Of a stretch of DNA of 64,000 nt, positions 33,842-45,879 are shown in pieces. The notes below the pieces were generated by a model, which saw only the letters and a program-made list of their open reading frames with translations, searched no databases and was not told where the DNA came from. The position numbers and the translations under genes were made by a program. Positions within the stretch are counted from its first letter, which is position 1. The number at the start of each line of letters is the position of its first letter. This stretch comes from Ilyonectria destructans (Eukaryota > Ascomycota > Sordariomycetes > Hypocreales > Nectriaceae), in contig JAHEWK010000007.1 in NCBI GenBank assembly GCA_020740775.1, forward strand, positions 1,178,001 to 1,242,000. The letters are read 5' to 3'.

Positions 33842-34437
33842 TAGTGGGCTGAGGCTCACGTTTTTTTAGTGGAGAAAGGTCGAATTGGAGCGATGACTGA
33901 CTGCACTTGTTTCATGTGACAAGGGTTATCATAGTCCTCGATCTCCGAACTGACATGTAATCTAGATGATTTTTACAGAGGTTCCGGGCCCAAATATACA
34001 TCAGGCCATATCGAGGGGAAATACACGGAAAATAGTCATCATGACGAACCCCATAGAAGTAATGTCGAGAATCGCACATCCTAATTCATGATAATTACGA
34101 GTCATGAGTTCGAAACTCCCTTCTGACTACTTTAGGCTCTGTGTATCACAACCCATTGTGAAGGCAAGACTTGAAAGACCTCAAGAATGTACCCAAGTAG
34201 GTTTACACATCGCTTTAACCTTTGTATTTTTTTGGTTCATTTTAAGCGGTCACCGCCAGCCAGTTCGCCCCAGGTGTATCAAAGTCGCTGGCTCTCGTCG
34301 TACATCCCTGATAGACGCCGTAATTTGGTCGCTGCCTTCGTTGGTGCCAGAGTCAAAGTCCATTCGGGGGATTAGGCTTAACTAAAATATCTAGCTGTGT
34401 AAGTACTAGATCAAGTACCAGAACGCTTGTAAACTCT
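33842..34437. other. Convergent intergenic region
   Basis: This lies between two genes transcribed towards each other and probably holds their 3' ends. No gene is visible. Confidence 0.45.
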
Positions 34438-36308
34438 TCAAAAGCTTTCTCCGTAAAGCCTTCCTTTCTCGATCTTGACTCTTGACTGCATCCGCGCGGG
34501 TACCAAAACTATATGTGAAGCCCCGTCGCGTTCCTCGATCGAGTAGCCCACGGGTTCGCATTTATCCAGCTCTCTACTCAGCTCCTCGTCCGAGTAGGCA
34601 CAGGTGTTGGCTCCTAGATCGCGCCTCACGCTCTCGGCTAAATCTAGCGACGCTCGAATCTCGCCGCCGCTGCGTTGGAACTTGACAAGCTGGCTGTTGA
34701 CCTGGGCATCCAGCCACAAGGCCCAGCATCCTATGGCCCAAATGGCCTCAAGGAAGAGACCAACCAGTGCCAAGACGGCCGATAAGCCCCATACGTACCC
34801 CTCCCTTTGAACGCATCGGAGGTTGTCTGGAAGGAAAAATGTTTCCTGGAGGGGTTGTCCGCGGTAGCAGACGCAGTTGCCAAGGGTTGTGAAGAAGAGG
34901 CGATGGGATTTGCAAGCTTTACCGATATCTAGGAAGGGGGCTTCCAGTTCGAAACTCTCATTTTTATACATGAATGTCGAATTGTAGGGCACTATGCCAC
35001 TCCCGGATGTGATGGTGCGATTGAGGATGAATGTTGTGTTGTAAGAGTCCAGTGTGTAGTTGTACCTCTCAGACGATTTCCATTCCAGGTCAGGTTCGAA
35101 ATCTTTGCCCTGGTCCTTGAATTCCCAACCTTTCAAGATGTCGGGAAGGCCTTGGGGCGGATCTGATGGCTCCTGTTGACGGGATTCAAATCTTTGATAC
35201 CAAGATGCTAGATCCTCCTTCATGTCGATGGTTTCATTGATGGGCTCTCCTATCAAATGGGTATCGTAATATACATACTGAGCGATGTCGTAATTCAGAT
35301 AAGTTTGGATAGAGCGGATACTTCTGGCGTCTAGGTAAAGATTAATAATTAGTTGCCCATGCAGTTGACTATCCGCCGTGGTGAAGACTTACAAGCATAG
35401 ACATCCCTGAATCCCTGAGATGTACTAACAGCTGATTTGTCGGTACCCAATCGGATTTTGTCCCATACTTCGAATCCCTCATAATAGAATTTTACCTCGA
35501 GTCCTTGGTATATTTCGTGGAGGCTAGGTCCCAGTTCGATGTGGTCGCCATCCCAGCCGAGTCGCTCCCCATCTAGGACCCAGCACATAGATAGCTCCGG
35601 TGAGTCTAGCGATGCAAGGGTTCCGTTGTCTAAATAATACATCCTGGAACTTGGAGCGATGTAACCGGCCACTACACCCCAATATGTCCCAAATGCAAGA
35701 ACGTAGGCAATAGCGATCAACAGCCAGAGCGCGGATAGAACAGTTCTCCAACTTGGACGCCTGAATATCATTTTGCACAATTCCCAGAGCGAAACGAAGG
35801 ATACCGTCGAAAAGGTCAGGTTCATATAGTATCGGTATGGGACCGCGGAGACCTCCATTATCCGCGCCAGGGCATCGCTTGCGACGTACCGGTAGAGAAT
35901 CCAGGCGTGCAGGGCTCTGCCACCTTGGCCGACGATGACATTCCATAACAGGTCGACTAACTTGGCCTGCACGAAGCTGAGGTTGCGTGCTAGGCGAAGG
36001 TTGATTATGAAGGGTTTCTCGACGGGTGAAGCGACGTCTACCTCGCACTGGTCCTCGTAGCTGAGATCCTTGCTGGGTCCATCGTAGACCTTGACACCGT
36101 ACACGATGACAAGTATTGAGAACAGACCTGCACTAATGGCAGCAAGAGAGTGTACTATGATATGAGATCGTCTCCCACGTGTGGTGAGCTGTTTTGCAGG
36201 GAGCTCGCCAATTGGGGCATCCCGTGTTGAGGGCGATTTACTCAAATCTGACATTTCTTGCGAGGCCCCTTCTCCATCCTGGGTATGCAGGTGAGAGTAG
36301 CCGCTCAT
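34438..36308 (-). CDS. Multi-spanning fungal membrane protein, unknown function
   Basis: A protein of 602 residues in two exons, 36308-35393 and 35330-34438; the intron (62 nt) has GTAAGT and CTAG borders. Membrane segments are visible at about residues 50-70 (HIIVHSLAAISAGLFSILVIVYGV), near 160-175, at 190-215 (VLSALWLLIAIAYVLAFGTYWGVVAGYI) and near 500-525 (VWGLSAVLALVGLFLEAIWAIGCWALWL). Large loops between the last two carry several N-glycosylation motifs (NYT, NTT, NRT, NST, NES) and Cys pairs, so they probably face outside. The C-terminal 75 residues are charged and cytosolic. I recognise a general fungal type with this layout but no named family. Confidence 0.8.
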
Positions 36309-37387
36309 ATTGCATCTGGCAGCTTGGCTATGCGAGAGGAATGAAGGGGTCGACAGGGTTCAACGGGGGGCACCTAGCAGTTAAATGCATTCCCGTGCTG
36401 AATTTCTGCAGTAAAACGCAGGTCATATGTTTCGCTGCGCAGCGGGGTTATATAGGGCAATATACCGCCCACAATCGGCACATTGCATAGTTAGATCTTA
36501 TCATATTACAAGGAATCAATACGGTCATTTTTGGTATCCTTGGGGCGATCCCTGATCGGCGGTTGTGTGCATCCAGGCTGTGCTGGCGACCCACACCACC
36601 CGTCCGCTGAGACTCAACTCAACTGAAGGCCCAGCACTTCTAGGGCACTCAAGGTCTCAAGCATATGAAATTGGGAGTCGCGAAGCCTTGAACTTTTAAA
36701 GGAGAAAATAGTAAATTGGAAGTCCCATATCTGCGTTGAAGTGAGCTCTGTACAGATGTTTGAGAGCTGGAGGGAAAATGCTGTCCTGCCAGCCATTGTG
36801 GGGCCGCCTAAGCCGACTCAGCCATTAATTACCACCAGGAGCCAAATCCATGTCTCGGACTTTCAGCCAGGCAAGCGAAGCTTCTTTCAGCCGATGTCTC
36901 TCCAGATCTGCACGGGGAGAAGGAGATCAACGCACTGCCGCCTTGTCCGTACGTCATGGACTCAAGCAATTGCATCTTCATTTGTCTGCGTGGTACACAA
37001 GACCACAACCGAATGCTACGCAAACCCAATGAAGGTATATTCCGTGAATTACCTCATCGCTATTCTCGTGCTCATCATCGTCTAGCCCGCAATCCTCATC
37101 CATTTTTGGTGATCCTGGTCTCGAGTACGAACAACATTTTGTCGAAGCGAGGCCTGTGGCAGCCACTACCCTCACACTTTGTTCCAGCCCTACAACTCAG
37201 ATTCAAGGCTCCACAGTAGGTGTAAGAACGCAAACTTACAGCGCCCGTGGCCTTGGCTGGTGGGTCACGTAAGCTTCATGAATGGCAAGCCGCCCTCATA
37301 ATGTCACTCAAGGAAGTGCTGGAAAGGCTGCTCAGAAAAGAAGAGCGTACAAGTTCTAGAATTAAACGCTTATACATCTTCCATTTC
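36309..37387. other. Intergenic region
   Basis: The open frames on the plus strand (36741-37219) are not recognised. A TATATAAC element on the minus strand at 36447-36454 lies about 140 bp before the ATG at 36308 and is a likely TATA box for that gene. Confidence 0.45.
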
Positions 37388-38552
37388 TCAGGCCCTTCCT
37401 GCACCACCGTTTGGATTGGTGGTATCTTTCCACGCCCTCCACGCAATCCAAACCTGGAATGCCGAGAGCCCTAGCGACAAAACCCCTACAACAATTGAAA
37501 TCGCCAAGGCTGCAAGTGCGACAGCAAACGCACTGCTTTCTGATGTCTGCCACTTAATCCACCGTTCAAACTTGTTTCGGGGCGGTCGATCTGTCACGAG
37601 GTCATATAATGCCGCCAACCTTTCGCCCCAATATAGATATTCAAAGTCATCCAGAGAGTCATCAAACATCATGTAGCCTTCTGGTTCTGCACAGTCTTCA
37701 TCAAACCCCTTCCTCTGGATCAAGCGCTGCAATATTGTACCAGATCTTCGGTCACTCCAATGAAACAGTATGGATTGCATCGAATGCAGAGTCTCTGCAA
37801 GCAACCGAGGTGGGAGCGCGCCCCTAGAGTTGTTAGTATCCCTTTCATCAGCAAGGGGCCTAGGTGACTAACCTCCCAAGGCATGTTGGCAAATCATCTT
37901 CCTTGTTGGAGCATTGACTCTGAAGGCGGCCCAACTGGGCTTTGAGAAACGAAGAGTGGTGGAAAAGGTACAACACGCAGTTCTCAATATCGAAGAGAAG
38001 GTGCTCGGAAATATTGTCTGTCCCTTTGAAGGTGATACCCAATCGAGTTTTCAGCTTCCAGGCCTTCATAGACCGCTTGTCTGCCATAGCAGCCATGACT
38101 TTGGCGGATTCCTTTGAAGCCCTCGGGAAAGATCCCAATACAAACTCATGCAAGGATTCACACGGTTGCCATGAGACATGTCGGTACCCTCCAATGGAGA
38201 AACCGGGCCCATGTGAGTCACTGATTGCAGAATCAAGCATGAACATGACACGAACAGCCACTCTAACGGCAAACTTTACCCTATGGATTGTTTTCAACTG
38301 CTTCTGGAGATCTTGTGTAACTTGATGTAGAGTCTTTTCCGGGTGTCCTCGAATGATGGCGGCTGCCGCAAGAACATCGTCGTGACTGATTGTAGCGGGA
38401 TCATTTGGCTCCGGTTGGTCGACTTGCAGGATATACACGCCACTGTCCGTAACTAATTGATCGTAAAGCTTGAAGTACAGCTCATATTTGCGGTTCGTTG
38501 TGCCGAGGAACTCGCTGGCGATCCTCTTGCGGTAATCATGAACGCTTTCCAT
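37388..38552 (-). CDS. Fungal protein of unknown function with C-terminal membrane segment
   Basis: A protein of 371 residues in two exons, 38552-37873 and 37823-37388; the intron (49 nt) has a TACTAAC branch site. The start MESVHDYRKRIASEFLGT is the first ATG of the conserved-looking region; a TTG further upstream would add 37 residues. The body is helical and hydrophilic, with ISHDDVLAAAAIIRGHPEKT and DNISEHLLFDIENCVLYLF as recognisable blocks. Near the C-terminus, FAVALAALAISIVVGVLSLG is a strong membrane segment, followed by a short tail. It looks like a tail-anchored cytosolic protein. I know of no function for this type. Confidence 0.77.
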
Positions 38553-39127
38553 GAACCCCAAGCAATAAGCGAGGATGAATAAATGAAAGGGTAAGCGTGG
38601 CGCAAACGTAATAGAATCTGTTGGGAGGTTACTTGTGGGCTTAAAGAACTCTGAAATGAACAATGAAGAGTGAAGAGCGGGATTGAATCAGCAAAATCCC
38701 TCATTGAAATTCATAAAAATAAGGCTGAGCGTGTCTCAGTAATCAGGGCGTACACGTGAACGAGCGAATGCATCCTCCCACACTCTACTCAAGCCAAGGG
38801 AGCCCAATCAACACGGCCCAACCAGAACATCTGGCAGGGCAGAGTCGCATAGCCACGTCGAACATCCAATCAGGTCAATCTATTTTATCTCACGTGCAAA
38901 CACGCATGGCAAGGTTGACCACTGTCACCATTCGCGCAATGGCGACCTTGTCAAAACACGCACTGATGCGGTGCGCAAGCATGTTTGCACCTGAGGGTTA
39001 GAACCATTATTCAACAACACATCCTTGCTCTCTCTCAAAATATTTTCCATGCTCGCCTTCCTGGAGATCCCTGGCTTCATTTTCGCGATTGCCGACGGCC
39101 ATTGCATCGCTCCCAACTGCCGAATAC
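38553..39127. other. Divergent intergenic region
   Basis: A possible shared promoter between two genes transcribed away from each other. No TATA box or gene stands out. Confidence 0.4.
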
Positions 39128-41186
39128 ATGGTAGGGATGGCGTCAATTGACGAACCTCAATCGCTCCGTCGATCACCACGTCATATTACTGCAAGGTCCT
39201 CGGGTATCATTAGGCCGTACGACTTAGCGAAGAAAGGAAAGTCCCCTTCGCATTTGCTTACTCCCAAGACCCGAGGCGTGGCTACTCCTCCGGATACCGA
39301 CACGTCTTCAACTTTTGTTGAGCCCCCTTCGTCACGTCGTTCATTAAGTCCTATTGCAGGTTCAACAGACCCCCCCGCTGGGGTCTACGGACCAGGTTTC
39401 AATTCCGACACTCCCCCAATCCAAAAGGATGTCCGGCCCACGGGTATCAGAAATCTAATATCGGAGGACCCATTCGCTTACGCCGTGCCACTTCCGGGTA
39501 GTAAAAAGAACAAGCAAATATACCCAAAAGCTCCAATCTCTTTCGATAATTGGGGGCAGCCGGAATATGAAGAAAGATTCCGTTTCGTGAAAAATGAGCT
39601 TAAATCAACGGTAGATCAGCACCCCAAGCTTCGCGACCTCGCGGCGCGCATTAGCTATGAGCTCCGTATGGTGGGTACGACGCCGGCCGATGCAATTCCG
39701 AGAATCATTATCCTCTGTCGCTGCGATGCAAAGGACATGAAATCCCTGCAATCGCTTTTCGGCAGAGCTCAGACAAAGTTGCACTGTGGGAAGGGGCCTC
39801 TTGCCGATCGAATATTCCGGAAAACTAAAACAAAACCCATTCCGCCTCTCCAACTGGTCTACTTTTTGGCAAATACCGGACCAGGAATTCGAAAGGGGTT
39901 AGACGGCTTCATTCGAACCTCTTTTAACAACACGACAACCCACTGCGGTGGAATAGCTCACTACCAAGGGTCATCAGCGACATTGGGCGTGTCGATCCAA
40001 ATTAATAATATGAACACACATCTAACGGTCGACCATATCTTCCATGTTGATCAAGATCCCGCGCCCATTTCACCCACCCACGAGGAAGATGTACCTATGG
40101 AGGATGTTGAATCCTCCCTTCACAGCGAGGATAGTTCCGTGGATTCCCCCGTTCTTTGGGAGAACGACGACGACGAATACGAATATGGGGACCAAAATGA
40201 GTGCGATTTTGAACGCCAAGCACTAACCACAACTCATTCTGTAGCTCCTGAGGTTAAAAACAAGCACGTTGAACAATGGGAGAAAGTTGTTCCGCTTGTG
40301 GAACTTGATCCAGCCTTGCCTTACCTCGATTGGAGTCTCGTCCGCCCGGCAACCCAACCTTTGGAGATCCGCCACGACAATGTCTTCTTCCCGAACGGGG
40401 TACACTTTCACCCTATCTTTCTTGATCGTGTACGGGATACAACGTACGTTCACTTTAATCTGGTCAAAGTGATATCTGGAATACGAGGGATACTTCTTGG
40501 CCAGATGCTAGCTGGTTCAAGTTTTCTGGGAGCGCCACCCGGACAAGAGGATTGCGAAGTCTTGTCAGTTGTTTTAAACAGCTCAGTTGGTAGGCAATAG
40601 GTGCATTTTCCCGGAGGTTTTAGTTCATACTGATAAGTTGGTCATCTTAGGACTCCTTGATGGCGAATGTGGGTCAATCGTCATTGATAGAGAAACAAGT
40701 GAGGTTTATGGTCATGTCATAGGATGCAGTCCTTTAGGCCATGCGCTGGTTGTTCCATTGAGAAGTGTCTTCTCTCAGGTGAAAGCTGGCTTTGGAACTA
40801 CGGATGTCTGTCTCACCCCATCGTCAACTGCAATACGACCCCGTCAATCACTTCCAAGTCCACCAAGCCCACCTCTTGGGGAGGGAAGGCAGCCTCGTCT
40901 CACCCGCCTACGCGTCCAGGATAGGTTGCGTGATGGGAGCCGGATGGACCTCCCAATCGACCGAAACCGAATCGACCGTGTGCTCCGTGGTGTTGGCGAA
41001 TTCTGCGACCTCCCGCCGCCGACCAGTGTCTCAAAAGAGGGGGAGTCTGAGACCCTCGAAAGCGAACTCAAGAGCATGTATGGCGATAACAAAAAACGTC
41101 TCGTTGAGCGCCGTAGGCGCCGTTCGCGTCGACAAGGCACCAATGACGGCCCTTCTGGCAGTGGCTCTAGGAGCGCTCGGAAATAA
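39128..41186 (+). CDS. Trypsin-fold protease-like protein with GECG motif
   Basis: A protein of 665 residues in two exons, 39128-40589 and 40651-41186; the intron (61 nt) has a TACTGAT branch site. After a disordered, Pro/Ser-rich N-terminus of 110 residues, the region from IYPKAPISFDNWGQPEYEERF to HCGKGPLADRIF resembles the leading domain of fungal trypsin-like proteins. The peptidase-like half shows LTVDHIFHV (candidate catalytic His), LDWSLV (candidate Asp) and LDGECGSIVID followed by VYGHVIG (candidate nucleophile). The family usually has GDSGSWV or GDCGSWV here, so Cys is the candidate nucleophile. The C-terminal 130 residues are basic and Pro-rich. The ATG at 39128 is used because the upstream in-frame start is only TTG. 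Activity and substrate are unknown. Confidence 0.78.
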
Positions 41187-41508
41187 CTTATTCATTTTGA
41201 CGACAGATAGAAGGAAGTAATGCAGAAACAGGGAAAGCATGCCGATAGTAACTGCCATATGCCGCCATCAATTGCAGTGGGCAAGAGCTCCGAAGACGAT
41301 ACGTACAAAGAATCAGATCATAATCATCGAGCCTATCTAGACAGACCCCATCACGTATCGTGAGATGTTTCTGATTTCGCTCTAATTTTCTTCCCCCTGC
41401 CACCACCAAGTCAATACAGAGTGGAGCATATTACCATCAGTTAATATATTCCGGCATAGGGCCGAAGCACTGGTGACAAGAGGTCCATCATCAGTTGCAC
41501 AAAGAGCA
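41187..41508. other. Intergenic region
   Basis: No gene or clear regulatory element is visible. Confidence 0.35.
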
Positions 41509-42026
41509 ATGTACAGTCACGGAACAATCATGCCACGCCTATTCCCTCACCCCCCTTATTCCGACGATGAACCTCTACCTCGAACATTTATGGCTGTTCA
41601 CACTCTCACCCGAGCCGTGGTGTCTGAGAGCCTTCTTACCACAGTCATAGTCGGCACCGGCCAACTCATCCCTTCCCGGCGCCGGCCTGTCCCGCAATTC
41701 ACATCGCGCTTGCTTCGCGCCTCCTTCGCCACTAGCTTGGTTACCATGGGTATATCAGAGGGATTTATGTCGTTTCATATGCGGGGCAGGGAGGAGATTG
41801 AGTGGCAGGATCACAGCTGGCGGCTTCTAGAAAGCGAGACGCAGCGGGGAATTGGATGGTTGCGGGACTAGCGATGGTGCTAGCAAGCAAGGGTAAAACG
41901 TTGGGCTTGGCTGCGACACTTGGTGCAAGCGGATTGGGAGCTAACATGGGAGTGATGAGATATCTGGCCTGGAAGTTTGGCATGCGAAGGATTTTCGAGT
42001 CAAAGGGAGACCGAGAAGCCGTCTAA
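41509..42026 (+). pseudogene. Small conserved fungal membrane protein, frame-shifted
   Basis: The first frame starts MYSHGTIMPRLFPHPPYSDD, continues through REEIEWQDHSWRLLESE and ends at a TAG at 41869. A second frame, shifted by one base, continues the expected pattern (NWMVAGLAMVLASKGKTLGL, then a glycine-rich hydrophobic stretch) to a TAA at 42024. The change occurs at or near a run of four G at 41846-41849, where one base appears to be missing; the gap is too short for an intron. Either the gene is newly inactivated or this is a homopolymer error in the assembly. Without the shift the protein would have about 172 residues, and no other defect is seen. A short 120-residue protein ending at 41871 is a third option. 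Confidence 0.5.
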
Positions 42027-42837
42027 GTCGTGATAGGTAATAGGGGTTTAGGGGTCGTAAGGGATAGTGTCAGAAACACATCGTACTCTAGAGAGAAAGG
42101 AAACCAGGGCGTGAGATATCCATACACTTTACGCATTGCCTAATGCATCTTTCTTAATCGTTCCTAGAGGTCACTAGCCACCTTGCGGACCCTCACCATC
42201 TCTTTAGTCGAAAGCCGGGCATTCGTTGCCCAGCCACAGCAAGCTCAACTTCCACTTAGCCGTTTGACGGACAAGAGTCAGCTAGTCTCCCAAATTTAAT
42301 TAAGGTAGCAGCTACTATCGAGAGTGGTGTGGCACTAAGTTAGCTCCGTTGCAAAGGCAACAACCACGGACAGCCAGTTTTAGTACACCATGTTAAATCT
42401 TTCAATAGTTGAGAGTCATTTCTAACTCGTACTTTCATCACAGGTCGGACGAACCGCGCGAGCGAGGAAGACATGATGAACGTGTATCTAGCATTCTCGT
42501 CGCTTTCATGTCCACACAAGGGCAGGCGCAAAGCGCTAATGGTATATTATTGCACTCCATTGAAGACATCATGTTATGCTTATTTGATCTGATCAAGCAC
42601 GAAATGACATACAGAAGAGTCTCCCAGTTCATTCAGCCATAACTGATATTATTACTTTCTCGCGTTCACCAATCGCATAGCAAGCAAACGCGAGTATCGA
42701 GTCTACTACTCACCCGTGGAGCCATCAGCAGTTAGTCAATATTGGTGGCACAAACCAGAGTCTTCTCTAGCTTGCGGCTTGGGGAAATTGACGTCGGAGC
42801 TGATGAAAGTTGGTGAAGAGGCAAAAAGATAGTGAGA
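42027..42837. other. Intergenic region
   Basis: No gene is visible. Several short open frames overlap on both strands without family resemblance. Confidence 0.4.
42823..42827 (-). terminator. RNA polymerase III terminator
   Basis: Five T in a row on the minus strand, 11 nt after the tRNA-Tyr 3' end. Confidence 0.7.
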
Positions 42838-42924
42838 TCCCCAAGACCTGGCTCGAACAGGTGACCTTTCGGTAACGAAAGAGGCGGTTACAGCCGAACG
42901 CTCTTCCAGCTGAGCTACTCGGGG
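42838..42924 (-). tRNA. tRNA-Tyr (anticodon GUA) with intron
   Basis: All parts of the cloverleaf can be drawn on the minus strand: acceptor CCCCGAG paired with CTTGGGG, D-arm GCTC/GAGC, anticodon stem TTCGG/CCGAA with loop CTGTAA-A (anticodon GTA), T-arm ACCTG/CAGGT around TTCGAGC, and discriminator A. A 14-nt intron follows the base next to the anticodon, as is normal for eukaryotic tRNA-Tyr. The mature length is 73 nt before CCA addition. Confidence 0.93.
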
Positions 42925-43669
42925 ATTGTATATTGATGGTAATGATGCATTGGTATATAGGCGAGGTTCTGATACGCTGACGTGAGGTAAGAATGCGGCG
43001 CGGGGTGGGGTTTCGGGCTTTGTTGTGCATTGTGATAGGATGTGGCATGAGGAAGGTCCCCGAGACGAGGGGAAGAAGATACAAAGGAATATACGAGGGG
43101 AATTAAGTAGAAAGAAAGGGGATTGACTGTGGTCGTGTTAAGGAGGTGGAGGTGAAATTGAGGACGGCATTGTGGGAATTCACCAAACTGAACCACTTAG
43201 ATCGGGACGATGAATAGCACTGAGTCCCCTTGAAACGAGGCTACTCTTTTGCCATGCGGCATATTCTACGATGAAGAGTGCGAGAACTCAGAGCTTGTTA
43301 GCCTAAATGTGGTCATAGCAAGGAGCGGCTGCGGATCTTGCCTATTTCACTAGATTAAACTTGGCCCTGCTTTTTGGCGACAAGGAAGGGATACAGTTTA
43401 GAGTCACGTTGGAAAAGCAAGATTGTAATTCTTTTAATCTTTCCTTTTGCTGATCTAGAAGAAAACAAAGCCAGCAAGGGGATTCTCTTTGGGTTCAGCT
43501 ACATATCTCCGGCGGCTGGTTTAAAGACCATTCCGCATGGCGGGCCGAAAAGCGGAGTGTGCATAGAAGCATGGTGTGGAGCTTTCGCAGCTGTGGCGTC
43601 GAGGCGTTTTATGCAATTTTTTCACTCAACCTCAACTGCGCCTCATTTCACAACACTCCTCCCACAATC
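42925..43669. other. Intergenic region
   Basis: Open frames here (for example at 43374-43673) lack family features. The right end has a CT-rich leader directly before the ATG at 43670. Confidence 0.4.
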
Positions 43670-44281
43670 ATGAATCCCCTTGCCATCAATTTAAAGGAGG
43701 AACCAATTCGTCACGCAGACTGTTGCCTCAGCCTGTCTTCAAAGTTACTAGACACTTTAACGGCTATTTTCTCCGACAGAGGGCTTGCTGGCCACCCGCG
43801 AACTGTGCTTTCCATCGGCAGCGGTACAGGATTGCTAGAGACGTTGTGGCTCACACACATTGAATCACAGTCACAATCAGATGATGCTTCAGCAGGTCTT
43901 GTCATAGAGGGCGTGGAGGTGCACCAGCTTGGCTCCAGGGCTCCTGCCAACAAATATCTACCAGAGCAGGCCATTAATACCGTTCGCGGAACGTGGGAGC
44001 TGTCATCGAGGCTTCAGGATCAAGATGTGTCAGGATTGATGTTTACATATCCTCGTCAGCCTGCTTTGGCGACACGGTACATTGAATCGGTTATTAAGAC
44101 AAAGCTTAGCATCGGCGTTGTCATCTGGCTGGGTCCTCTGGCCGACTGGGATGAATTCGAGCCTTGTTTTCGGGTCCGTGGCGATGATGGGGAAGCATTG
44201 CAGTTGGAGGGCATAAAAAAGGGAGCCGAAGCTGGGCTGGGCGAGTACGAGATGATGGCTATCTTTAAGCAGCAGGCATGA
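43670..44281 (+). CDS. Class I methyltransferase-like protein
   Basis: A single-exon protein of 203 residues. TVLSIGSGTGLLETLWL (about residues 45-61) fits the glycine-rich SAM-binding loop of class I methyltransferases, and GLVIEGVEVHQLGSRAP fits the following acidic strand. KTKLSIGVVIWLGPLADWDEF could be a late beta strand. The C-terminus, GLGEYEMMAIFKQQA, ends cleanly. The protein is short for a full methyltransferase, and the substrate is not evident. The ATG at 43670 follows CACAATC and begins the conserved-looking part; an upstream ATG at 43559 in the same frame seems to lie in the leader. Confidence 0.68.
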   Translation: MNPLAINLKEEPIRHADCCLSLSSKLLDTLTAIFSDRGLAGHPRTVLSIGSGTGLLETLWLTHIESQSQSDDASAGLVIEGVEVHQLGSRAPANKYLPEQAINTVRGTWELSSRLQDQDVSGLMFTYPRQPALATRYIESVIKTKLSIGVVIWLGPLADWDEFEPCFRVRGDDGEALQLEGIKKGAEAGLGEYEMMAIFKQQA

Positions 44282-44973
44282 TAGCCTCATGGCCAACATG
44301 ACAAGTCTTGAATTCTGTCTAAACGACAACCGGGCTGAATCTGATGCTGGTAGAAATGTGATAACGAGACGATTGACACTGGCAATAATAATGAGTTTCA
44401 CTGAGATGATCTCGATGGCTACTGGGACCTTCGGCTTCCTAATTGGCTGGAATAACATTGGGATCAGTTCGGCTAGGAAAACTAGACACCTAGGATCGAG
44501 GAACCTGCATTTTGTAGAAGTTTCCATCTTCGGAGAAATTGGTCCGTTAAATGTGACCCTTCTACTTGGTACTTGTGGCAAATTCCATTCTTTTTTGGTC
44601 TGCAGCCAACCGCATTGGCTCAGCCTACATACACTTACTGCAGGAAGCAAGGCGGTTCAAGGCAAAGGATCGACATGGGAGCCAATGAGCGAAGCTGGAT
44701 ATGGGAGGTTGCGGACATAAGCAAAATGGAGGAAAGGGATTGGAACTGAAGCGACCGAAGGATTTATCGGGTGGTCAGCAGCTCTAATCAGGCAACCAGC
44801 ACGAGTGCGACCTTACTGAGGTAGAATGATATTGCATCATCACTCGGAAACGTCGGCCATCCTACCTCTGACAATAAAACCTTCACCGTAGACACTTATC
44901 GCTGGCGCTCTATCAATCTAGTTTCATCTCATCCAGTCCATATATCGGTTTCAGCGCCTCTACCCTGACAACG
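44282..44973. other. Intergenic region
   Basis: A 143-codon plus-strand frame (44289-44720) and a minus-strand frame (44650-44030) overlap each other and the methyltransferase gene; neither looks like a protein family. Confidence 0.4.
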
Positions 44974-45879
44974 ATGGGGAACCAAGACCCATACGAGTAC
45001 CTTGCCACAGACACATTCTGGGCTCTGGGCATCTTCATCGTGGCAAACGCCGTTTGGATAAATCGGCAGAAGAAGCTCTTGGGCAAGCCTAAGAATGAGG
45101 ATATCATCTTGGAAGAGCAGGCCCCGGTGACCGACAATGCCCCGGTCGGTAATGCTCCGGCCGACAACGTCTCTGTCGACAACACCGCTATCGAGAACGC
45201 CTCTATCGAGAACGCCCCTGTCGAGAATATCCCTACTGACAACCTCCCTACCGACAACCTCCCTACCGACAACCTCCCTACCGACAACCTCCCTACCGAC
45301 AACCTCCCTACCGACAACCTCCCTACCGACAACCTCCCTACCGACAACCTCCCTACCGACAACCTCCCTACAGAAAATGCACCTACCAACAATACACCCA
45401 GCGTTAGTTCACCTCCAGCGAACGCGTCCACTCCGAGCCGCAGATATGCATGGCTAGACCTGCACATCACCTCCCGCCCTCGCCAGATCATTGCCACTGC
45501 CTTCGCCACCCTTGTCTTACTGCTGCTGCTTCTCGAAGGCGTATGGGTCATCATATCGGCATTTCTTGTAACGGTCGAAACGGTGACGTCTACGTATCCC
45601 TCATTTAAGCCGCGAATCCTAGGCTTTGTTCTATACCTGCCTCTTACACTCATCATACTACTCGTGTGGTACATACTGTTGATTACGGGCTGGTACTTGG
45701 TCGTTGCGCAGTGGGAATATATTCACATGCTGGGCCAGTACAGGCCGAGTGCCCGTGACCGTTCAAGCCTTGAGGAGGAAGGTTTGATGGGTTCTGATGG
45801 GGAATGGCGGGAGCTTGAGAATGGTGAAGGGGTACAGAGTGGAGAAAGGAGTGAGGGCGAGGAGAAAGCTAGCAAATAG
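44974..45879 (+). CDS. Membrane protein with DNLPT tandem repeats
   Basis: An intronless protein of 301 residues. A first hydrophobic segment ([15 protein letters not shown], about 15-29) is followed by an acidic, repetitive region: variable xxDN/xxEN pentamers and then eight exact NLPTD units (residues 90-129). Two long hydrophobic segments follow at about 170-200 ([20 protein letters not shown]) and 212-245 ([20 protein letters not shown]). The C-terminal 55 residues are hydrophilic and Glu-rich. Three membrane spans are likely, with the repeat region forming the first loop. I recognise no family. The repeat region is also open in a second frame, which explains an overlapping shadow frame. 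Confidence 0.75.
   Translation: MGNQDPYEYLATDTFWALGIFIVANAVWINRQKKLLGKPKNEDIILEEQAPVTDNAPVGNAPADNVSVDNTAIENASIENAPVENIPTDNLPTDNLPTDNLPTDNLPTDNLPTDNLPTDNLPTDNLPTDNLPTENAPTNNTPSVSSPPANASTPSRRYAWLDLHITSRPRQIIATAFATLVLLLLLLEGVWVIISAFLVTVETVTSTYPSFKPRILGFVLYLPLTLIILLVWYILLITGWYLVVAQWEYIHMLGQYRPSARDRSSLEEEGLMGSDGEWRELENGEGVQSGERSEGEEKASK
45241..45360 (+). repeat. Minisatellite: eight perfect 15-bp units
   Basis: AACCTCCCTACCGAC is repeated eight times without a single mismatch, with partial, diverged units on both sides (45232-45240 and 45361-45372). The unit length is a multiple of three, so copy-number changes keep the frame. Confidence 0.97.

Noticed and set aside
44030..44720. Frames on both strands after the methyltransferase-like gene
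   Set aside because: They overlap each other and a better-supported gene, and have no recognisable motif.
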